From assembly GCA_019136335.1 (NCBI GenBank), contig JAGVUK010000002.1, positions 1 through 19,121 on the forward strand: DNA of 19,121 nt, given 5' to 3'. The first letter of the stretch is position 1. Every line of letters begins with the position of its first letter. Below the pieces are notes generated by a model that made no database searches, was not told the origin of the DNA, and saw nothing but the letters and a program-made list of their open reading frames with translations. The translations under genes were made by a program, and so were the position numbers. Source of the DNA: Methanomicrobiales archaeon (lineage in GTDB: Archaea; Halobacteriota; Methanomicrobia; Methanomicrobiales; Methanoculleaceae). Shown here piece by piece: positions 6,320 to 11,931 of this stretch.

Positions 6320-7421
6320 TGTAACGCTGCGAGACGGGGAGCAGACTCCCGGCGTCTCGTTTACCTGTGATGAGAAGGTAGCGATCGCAAGAGCGCTTGA
6401 CGAGATCGGCGTGGAGGTGATCGAGGCCGGGTTTCCCGTGGTGTCGTCGGCGGAGAAGGAATGCGTCACCGCGATCGCGCACAGCGATCTGGACGCCCGG
6501 GTCTGCTGCCTTGCACGGGCGCTCAAGCCTGATATCGAGGCGGCCCTCGACTGCGACGTTGATATGGTCAGCATCTTCATCGCGACCTCTGACCTCCACA
6601 TCCGGCACAAGTACCGAAAGCCCCGCGCCGAGGTGCTCGAGGACGCCCTTGATATGGTGGAGTTCGCATCCGACCACGGTGTGCAGGTGCGGTTCGCGGC
6701 AGAAGACGCCTCCCGGACCGATCCTCTGTTCCTCATCGAGATGTATAACCGGGGCGCCGAATGCGGCGCTAACCTCGTCAGTTTCGCCGATACGGTAGGA
6801 TGCCTCACCCCGCTTGAGATCCACGCGGTCATCTCCCGGATCCTCGACGACGTTCATCACCCGCTCTGTATCCACTGTCACAACGATCTCGGGTTTGCGG
6901 CCGCAAACACCATCACGGCGGCGGCCGCCGGGGCGTTCCAGCTCCACACCACCGTCAACGGCATCGGAGAGCGTGCCGGGAACGCGGCACTTGAGCAGGT
7001 GCTGGTCGCGCTAAGGATGAAAGGCGGCGTCGACCGCTACGACCTCTCCCGCCTGCAGGATATCTCACGGCTGGTCGCCCGGTGTTCGGGCGTGGCCCCG
7101 GAGCGCACCCGGCCGATCGTCGGCGAGAACGCCTTTGCCCACGAGAGCGGGATCCACATCGCCGCTATCCTTGAGGACCCGGCGACCTACGAGTCCATCC
7201 CCCCCGAACTGGTGGGCGGCGAGCGGCGGTTCGTCCTCGGGAAGCACACCGGGAGGCGGGCGCTTGAGCATATCGCGAAGGCTTACGGGTTCATCCTCTC
7301 CGACGGGCAGGTACGGTGGGTGCTTGAGCAGATCAAACAGAGGAGCGAGGGGAAGTGCAGCGTCACCCCGGAGGTGCTCTGCGGGTTCCTCAGGCAGGCG
7401 AAGGTGGGGGTCCTCCAGTGA
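6291..7421 (+). CDS. aksA: Homocitrate synthase family enzyme of coenzyme B biosynthesis (AksA)
   Basis: It condenses acetyl-CoA with 2-oxoglutarate and then with 2-oxoadipate and 2-oxopimelate in the repeated chain elongation that gives 2-oxosuberate. The 376-residue protein shows the DRE-TIM metallolyase signature TLRDGEQTPG (12-21), the metal-binding HCHND motif near 195, NGIGERAGN near 224, and the ENAFAHESGIH stretch. It ends without the leucine-binding regulatory domain of LeuA, as expected for AksA rather than full-length isopropylmalate synthase. I chose ATG 6291 because GAGGTG at 6279-6284 stands six bases before it; the GTG at 6282 is part of that site. It overlaps the TPP-enzyme gene upstream, and its stop overlaps the aksD start (GTGA). 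Citramalate or isopropylmalate synthase is the alternative, but the neighbouring aksE and aksF argue for AksA. Confidence 0.92.
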   Translation: MKPWNIEICDVTLRDGEQTPGVSFTCDEKVAIARALDEIGVEVIEAGFPVVSSAEKECVTAIAHSDLDARVCCLARALKPDIEAALDCDVDMVSIFIATSDLHIRHKYRKPRAEVLEDALDMVEFASDHGVQVRFAAEDASRTDPLFLIEMYNRGAECGANLVSFADTVGCLTPLEIHAVISRILDDVHHPLCIHCHNDLGFAAANTITAAAAGAFQLHTTVNGIGERAGNAALEQVLVALRMKGGVDRYDLSRLQDISRLVARCSGVAPERTRPIVGENAFAHESGIHIAAILEDPATYESIPPELVGGERRFVLGKHTGRRALEHIAKAYGFILSDGQVRWVLEQIKQRSEGKCSVTPEVLCGFLRQAKVGVLQ

Positions 7422-8549
7422 GCACGCTCTCAGAACGGATCCTCGGTGCACCGGCAGGGGCATACGTGGACCACGAGGTCGATATTGCCTTCGCCCACGA
7501 CGGGACCGGCATCCTCACCCGGGAGGCGCTCCGGGAGATGGGCGTGGATCGGCTGCCGCATCCCGGGCGCCTGCGCCTCATCTTCGACCACATCGTCCCG
7601 GCAAACACCGGGACGACGGCGACGCTCCAGGCGGAGCTCCGCGGGTATGCCCGGGCCTCAGGGATCGACCTCTCGGACGCTGGCGGAGGGATCTGCCACC
7701 AGGTGATGAGCGAGGGGGTCGTCCGGCCCGGCATGGTTGTCGTGGGCGCCGACTCCCACACCTGCACCCTCGGCGCTCTCGGCGCGTTTGCCACCGGGGT
7801 GGGAGCGACCGATATGGCGGCGATCTGGGCGTCGGGAGCCACGTGGTTCCGGGTGCCGGAGACGATCGCGGTCAACCTCACGGGAAGGCTCGATGGTCCT
7901 GCGGAGGCAAAAGATGTCGCCCTTGCTTACGTCGCAAAACTCGGTATGGAGGGGGCGACCTACCGGGCGCTGGAGTTCGTGGGCGACGGAGCGCCGGGGA
8001 TCTCCATGGACGGGCGGCTGACCCTCTGCAACATGGCGGTCGAGACCGGGGCAAAGGCCGGCATGTTACGAGCAGGAGATCGAGATCGACCTTGCCGGCA
8101 TCGTGCCCCTTGTTGCGGTCCCGCATCGGGTGGATACCGTCCGGGAGGCGGAAGAAGTCGCGGGCACAGAGATCGACCAGGTCTTCGTCGGGACCTGCAC
8201 GAACGGCCGCTACGAGGACCTTGCCCGGTTCGCCCGGATCGTCCGGGGGAAGCAGGTGGCGGTCCGCACCCTGGTCGTCCCCGCCTCCCGCGCGGTGCTT
8301 CTCCGGGCGATCGCCACCGGCGTCCTTGCCGATATCGTGGGCGCGGGGTGCATGGTGGCCCCGCCCGGGTGCGGGCCCTGCCTCGGGGCGCACGAGGGCG
8401 TGATGGGGGAGGGCGAGGTCTGCCTCTCGACCGCCAACCGGAACTTCAGGAACCGGATGGGCGTGGGCGCCGAGATCTACCTCTCGTCGGTCGCCACCGC
8501 CGCCGCGAGCGCGCTCGCGGGCGTAATCGCCGTGCCGGAGGCGGTGTAA
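7418..8549 (+). pseudogene. aksD: Homoaconitase large subunit (AksD), disrupted by a frameshift and apparent deletion
   Basis: AksD with AksE isomerises homocitrate and its longer homologs. The gene starts with GTG at 7418 and reads well as an aconitase/LeuC-type large subunit (DHIVPANTGTT, GADSHTCTLG, LTLCNMAVETGAKAGM) up to about 8065. The match then continues in another frame from about 8067 (YEQEIEIDLAGIVPLVAVPH) to the stop at 8547-8549. The three cluster cysteines are all in the second part: one in GTCTNGR and two in PGCGPC. The two parts give about 376 codons, against roughly 420 for the family. From memory of LeuC/HacA proteins, about 29 residues beginning with a PDE-type loop should lie between AGM and YEQ. 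So this is a deletion of around 86-89 bases rather than a one-base slip. It may be a true mutation or an assembly error. Confidence 0.85.
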
Positions 8550-9019
8550 TGCAGGGAGTCGGGCCGGCGGTCTGCCTCGGGAACGACATCGACACCGACC
8601 TCATCATCGCGGGGCGTTACCTCCGGACAAAGGACCGCTCGGTCTGGGCGGAGCACGTCTTTGAGGACCTGGACCCGGCGCTCGCCGGGCGTCTATCGGG
8701 CGCAATCATCGTCGCCGGGAGGAACATGGGGTGCGGGTCGTCCCGGGAGCAGGCGGTGGTCGCCCTCCGGGAGGCAGGTGTTGTCGGGGTCGTTGCGGAG
8801 TCCTTTGCCCGCATATTCTTCCGGAACGCCGTCAACGTGGGTCTCCCGGTGATCGAGGCCTCTGTCGCCTGCACCGACAGGGCTTTCGTCGCCTTCGACC
8901 TCGATGCGGGATGGGTGGAGGTGGACGGGGAGCGCTACCCGGCCCGCCCGCTCTCGGCGAGGATGGTCGCGATCCTCCGGGCCGGCGGACTGGTCCCGTA
9001 CTGGAGGTCAAGCCGGTGA
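8549..9019 (+). CDS. aksE: Homoaconitase small subunit (AksE)
   Basis: A 156-residue swivel-domain subunit that pairs with AksD. Visible family marks are GNDIDTDLIIAGRYL at the N-terminus, NMGCGSSREQAV near 57-68, and FARIFFRNAVNVGLPV. The substrate-loop motif YLRT at 24-27 is the form reported for methanogen homoaconitase; isopropylmalate isomerases have a different residue in place of the Arg. This supports a role in coenzyme B rather than leucine synthesis. The start ATG 8549 overlaps the last base of the aksD stop (TAATG), with GGTG at 8543-8546 as a possible ribosome site. Its stop overlaps the next gene (GTGA). The frame of the first aksD part stays open into this gene, but that join is an artefact of the aksD disruption. 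Confidence 0.93.
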   Translation: MQGVGPAVCLGNDIDTDLIIAGRYLRTKDRSVWAEHVFEDLDPALAGRLSGAIIVAGRNMGCGSSREQAVVALREAGVVGVVAESFARIFFRNAVNVGLPVIEASVACTDRAFVAFDLDAGWVEVDGERYPARPLSARMVAILRAGGLVPYWRSSR

Positions 9020-9840
9020 TCTTTCCCCTGCACTGCAAGTATGTCGGGATCGCGAACGGCACCCCGTGCGGGGAGCGGGTCTATTTCCTCTCGCGCTACC
9101 TGGTCCGCGAGACCGGGCCGGGCGGCATGGAGGTGCTCGAGGTCGAAGCCGACCCGGCCGGCACCGGCTTGATGCGCGACGTCCTCTCCACCCGGGTGCT
9201 CGCCGCCGGCGATGAGGTCTGCCGTTACCCGGATCTCGTGAACGTCCACGACCGGACATCCCTGGTGAGGGCGGCGCTCCGGTCCGGGCACCGGTGCACC
9301 GTGTTCTTCGGCCACGACGGTCAGACCACGTTTGTGCTCGACCCGGACCTTTCGGGGTTCCTCCGGGTCCACGTCTACGACATCTCCCCGCCCCGCCCCC
9401 ACCTCTCGGCCACGCTCCTCGACCTTGAGAGAACAGGGCTCTTTGGCGACCTCGAAGTCGTCTTCGAGCATCACGTCCGGGATATCAGGGAGATCGGGGC
9501 CGATGTCTATCCCTGCCGTGCGGCCGGTTTCTCCCGCACCCTTGATGCAGACCCGGTTCGTCCGGGCGACCGGGTCGCGGGGTGCCTGACGGCGAGGGAT
9601 CTGGTGCGGGAGTGCTATGGGGGAGAGGTTAGCGTGGAGAACATCTGCCCGCTCGAGGCGGTGGAGAGCGAGCCGTTCATCGCCCGGTGCTGCCGGAGCG
9701 AGCGGGGAGGTCTCGGGCGCTGGAACGGCAGGTTCGGCGCGGTGGTCCACTGGGGCGCATCGCCCGGGGATATTGCAGAGGCGGTCCGGCGCGTCACGGC
9801 CGCATGGAGGGAGCGGGATGGTGAAGGTAGCGGTCGTTGA
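9016..9840 (+). CDS. Unknown Cys-rich protein between aksE and aksF
   Basis: I do not recognise a characterised family. The 274-residue protein starts with GTG at 9016, overlapping the aksE stop, and runs 23 bases into aksF. It has about ten cysteines, including PLHCKYVG at the start, EVCRYP, YPCRAAGF, VAGCLT, ECYGG, NICPL and a CC pair in ARCCRSE. It has a long acidic/hydrophobic middle with VYDISPPRPHLSATLLDLE and VFEHHVRDIREIGADVYP. There is no signal peptide, no membrane segment and no obvious nucleotide-binding loop. The cysteines are scattered, not in CxxC ferredoxin patterns. Its position inside the aks genes, with overlaps on both sides, suggests a part in the same pathway or in its assembly. 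It looks intact, and I believe close homologs occur in other Methanomicrobiales. Confidence 0.85.
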   Translation: MIFPLHCKYVGIANGTPCGERVYFLSRYLVRETGPGGMEVLEVEADPAGTGLMRDVLSTRVLAAGDEVCRYPDLVNVHDRTSLVRAALRSGHRCTVFFGHDGQTTFVLDPDLSGFLRVHVYDISPPRPHLSATLLDLERTGLFGDLEVVFEHHVRDIREIGADVYPCRAAGFSRTLDADPVRPGDRVAGCLTARDLVRECYGGEVSVENICPLEAVESEPFIARCCRSERGGLGRWNGRFGAVVHWGASPGDIAEAVRRVTAAWRERDGEGSGR

Positions 9841-10786
9841 GGGCGACGGGATCGGGCATGAGGTTGTCCCGGTCGCCCGCGATATCCTCGCGGCCGTACG
9901 TCCTGACTTCGAGTTCTTCGATGTCGAGGTGGGCTACGGGCTCTGGGAGCGGACCGGGTGCGCCTGCGGGGAGGAGACGATGGCCGACCTTGGGTCAGCG
10001 GATGCCATCCTCTTTGGGGCCGTCACGACGCCGCCGGACCCCGGTTATCGGAGCGTCGTGCTCCAGATCCGCCACGCCCTCGACCTCTACGCGAACGTAC
10101 GCCCGATCCGGGGCGATGGGGTCGACGTCATCATCGTGCGGGAGAACACCGAGGGGCTCTATTCCGGCATCGAGTGGACGGAACCCGACCGCTCCTGCAC
10201 CGTCCGGGTCGTCTCCCGCCGGGGGAGCGAGCGGATCGCCGAATACGCCTGCACCCTCGCGAAGTCCCGCCGGCACCTCACCGTGGGGAACAAGGCAAAC
10301 GTCTTAAAGTCGGACTGCCTCTTCGTCGAGGTCTGCACGGCGGTGGCCGCCCGGGCGGGAGTTCCCTGCGCGGCCCGTTACATCGACGCGCTCTGTCTCG
10401 ACCTCCTGATGCACCCGGACCGCTACGACGTGATCGTGACGACCAATATGTTCGGGGACATCCTCTCCGACGCCGCGGCATACCTGGTGGGGGGACTCGG
10501 AATGCTCCCAAGTGCAAACATAGGGGAGCGTGCCGCCCTCTTTGAGCCCGTACACGGGAGCGCCCCCGATATCGCGGGAAAGAACGTTGCAAACCCCATC
10601 GCGGCGATCAGGAGCGGCGCGATGCTTCTTTCGCACCTCGGCGACCCTGCATCCGCAGCAGCCGTCGAGGAGGCGGTCATGCGGGTGCTTCGTGCGGGCA
10701 TCCGGACCCGCGACCTCGGCGGGGCCGCCGGCACCCGGGAGTTCGGGGCGGCGGTGCTCCGCGAGGTCGGGCGGGGGAAGGCCTAA
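9818..10786 (+). CDS. aksF: Homoisocitrate-type dehydrogenase of coenzyme B biosynthesis (AksF)
   Basis: It oxidatively decarboxylates (homo)n-isocitrates with NAD(P)+ to the next longer 2-oxoacid, ending at 2-oxosuberate. The 322-residue protein has the beta-decarboxylating dehydrogenase marks VVEGDGIGHEV at the N-terminus, YRSVVLQIRHALDLYANVRP around 68-88 in the substrate-binding helix region, VGNKANVLK, the metal-binding TNMFGDILSDAA near 209, and PVHGSAPDIAGKNVANP for the cofactor. The Arg-containing substrate helix is closer to homoisocitrate than to isopropylmalate dehydrogenase, and the aks neighbours agree. The start ATG 9818 lies 23 bases inside the preceding gene. The protein looks complete. 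LeuB is the main alternative. Confidence 0.92.
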   Translation: MVKVAVVEGDGIGHEVVPVARDILAAVRPDFEFFDVEVGYGLWERTGCACGEETMADLGSADAILFGAVTTPPDPGYRSVVLQIRHALDLYANVRPIRGDGVDVIIVRENTEGLYSGIEWTEPDRSCTVRVVSRRGSERIAEYACTLAKSRRHLTVGNKANVLKSDCLFVEVCTAVAARAGVPCAARYIDALCLDLLMHPDRYDVIVTTNMFGDILSDAAAYLVGGLGMLPSANIGERAALFEPVHGSAPDIAGKNVANPIAAIRSGAMLLSHLGDPASAAAVEEAVMRVLRAGIRTRDLGGAAGTREFGAAVLREVGRGKA

Positions 10787-10811
10787 ACGCTTTCCCGTCG
10801 AGGTGTAGGCT

Positions 10812-11660
10812 ATGGTGCTGGTGGGATGCCACGTCTCCATCGCCGGCTCGATCGACCTTGCGGTCGGGAGAGCCCTTGATTCGGGCTGCGACACGTTCCA
10901 GATCTTTTCCAGAAACCCCCGGGGCTGGAAGGCGAAGGACCTCGACCCGGACTCGGTCGATGCTTTCCGGAAGGCGTTAGATGCATCCGGCATCGGTCCG
11001 GTCGTCGACCACATGCCCTACCTCCCGAACCCGGCATCGCCCGACGACGAGATCTACGAAAAGTCGGTCGCGGCGCTCACCGCAGAACTCCAGCGGTGCG
11101 AGCTCCTGGGGATACCCTATCTCGTGACCCACCTCGGCCACCACCGGGGTGCCGGGACTGAGGCCGGGCAGGAACGGGTCGTCGCCGCCGTCGACCGGGC
11201 GCTTGCCGGGGCCGGTGCAGACAGCGTGATGCTCCTCCTTGAGAACACCGCCGGCGAGAAGAACAGTGTCGGGTCGACCATCGCGGATCTCGGCCGGATC
11301 TTCGATGGTATCGGTGCAGAAGGGAAGATCGGGATATGCTTCGACACCTGCCACGCTTTTGCCGCCGGCTACGACCTCCGGGCCGGGGAGGGGGTCGATG
11401 CGGTGTTCGGGGAGCTTGACGACCGGATCGGTCTATCCCACCTCCGCGTCATCCACCTCAACGACTGCAAGGGCAGCCTCGGGAGCGGGCTTGACCGGCA
11501 CGAGCATATCGGGCTTGGGTCTATCGGGGAGGAGGGGTTCCGGCATATCCTCGGTCACCCGGCTGTCAGGGGACGCCCGTTCATCTGCGAGACGCCGGTG
11601 GACGGGCGGCGGGGTGACGACGGGAACATTGCGAAGGTCCGTGAACTCGCCGGGGCGTGA
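10812..11660 (+). CDS. nfo: Endonuclease IV (apurinic/apyrimidinic endonuclease)
   Basis: A cytosolic base-excision-repair enzyme that cuts DNA 5' to abasic sites. The 282-residue TIM-barrel protein has all nine zinc ligands of E. coli Nfo at nearly the same positions: H67, H107, E144, D178, H181, H215, D228, H230 and E260, in motifs such as VTHLGHH, LLLENTAG, CFDTCH, VIHLND and ICETP. The ATG at 10812 has GAGGTG at 10800-10805 as ribosome site. It begins 25 bases after aksF without a visible promoter or terminator between, so it is probably transcribed from the aks operon, though its function is unrelated. Confidence 0.95.
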   Translation: MVLVGCHVSIAGSIDLAVGRALDSGCDTFQIFSRNPRGWKAKDLDPDSVDAFRKALDASGIGPVVDHMPYLPNPASPDDEIYEKSVAALTAELQRCELLGIPYLVTHLGHHRGAGTEAGQERVVAAVDRALAGAGADSVMLLLENTAGEKNSVGSTIADLGRIFDGIGAEGKIGICFDTCHAFAAGYDLRAGEGVDAVFGELDDRIGLSHLRVIHLNDCKGSLGSGLDRHEHIGLGSIGEEGFRHILGHPAVRGRPFICETPVDGRRGDDGNIAKVRELAGA

Positions 11661-11696
11661 GCCATCTGGCAGGGCCCGACCCGGATAATATTCCAT

Positions 11697-11710
11697 CATT
11701 TTTATAAAAA
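11697..11710. terminator. T-rich tract and 12-bp palindrome after nfo
   Basis: TTTTTATAAAAA (11699-11710) is a perfect palindrome about 40 bases after the nfo stop. The T run can end the aks-nfo transcript. The same sequence also resembles a TATA box, so a promoter function is possible. Confidence 0.4.
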
Positions 11711-11748
11711 GTTCGAACATCCGTCCCGGTAACTCGGGGCCGCAAGAG

Positions 11749-11760
11749 ATAAATATTTAT
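11749..11760 (+). promoter_or_regulatory. TATA box of the PKD surface protein gene
   Basis: ATAAATATTTAT is a perfect 12-bp AT palindrome and a strong archaeal TATA box in an otherwise GC-rich region. It lies about 175 bases before the ATG at 11932, which predicts an unusually long leader of roughly 150 bases. Confidence 0.5.
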
Positions 11761-11791
11761 AGCCCGATCATGCCGTTCACGAACCCTTTAT

Positions 11792-11884
11792 CCTGCGGGT
11801 TCCCGGTGGTCTTCCGGCACCCCGCAGGCTCTCAGTTTGCACGCCGGCGGGACGGGGGCGCCGTCTCCATCCTGCCTGCAGGCA
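11792..11884 (+). promoter_or_regulatory. Structured leader of the PKD surface protein gene
   Basis: CCTGCGGG (11792-11799) pairs with CCCGCAGG (11821-11828), GACGG (11851-11855) with CCGTC (11861-11865), and TGCCTGCAGGCA (11873-11884) is a perfect palindrome. Together they would fold the stretch between the TATA box and the ribosome binding site GGTGAT (11920-11925). I cannot match it to a known riboswitch. A 41-codon open frame from 11769 is probably chance. Confidence 0.35.
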
Positions 11885-11931
11885 CCATCGCATGAGGCGA
11901 AAGGGGGCGTTCTCATCGTGGTGATTGGAGA

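Noticed and set aside
8060..8070. Programmed ribosomal frameshift in aksD
   Set aside because: There is no slippery heptamer or following stem, and about 29 family residues are missing at the same point, which a frameshift alone would not explain.
7418..10786. Reading the operon as leucine biosynthesis (leuCDB)
   Set aside because: The YLRT loop in the small subunit, the AksA protein without a leucine domain, and the company of methanogen-specific genes favour coenzyme B.
11769..11894. 41-codon open frame in the leader of the PKD gene
   Set aside because: It starts too close to the TATA box to lie within the expected transcript, has no ribosome site, and overlaps the leader hairpins.
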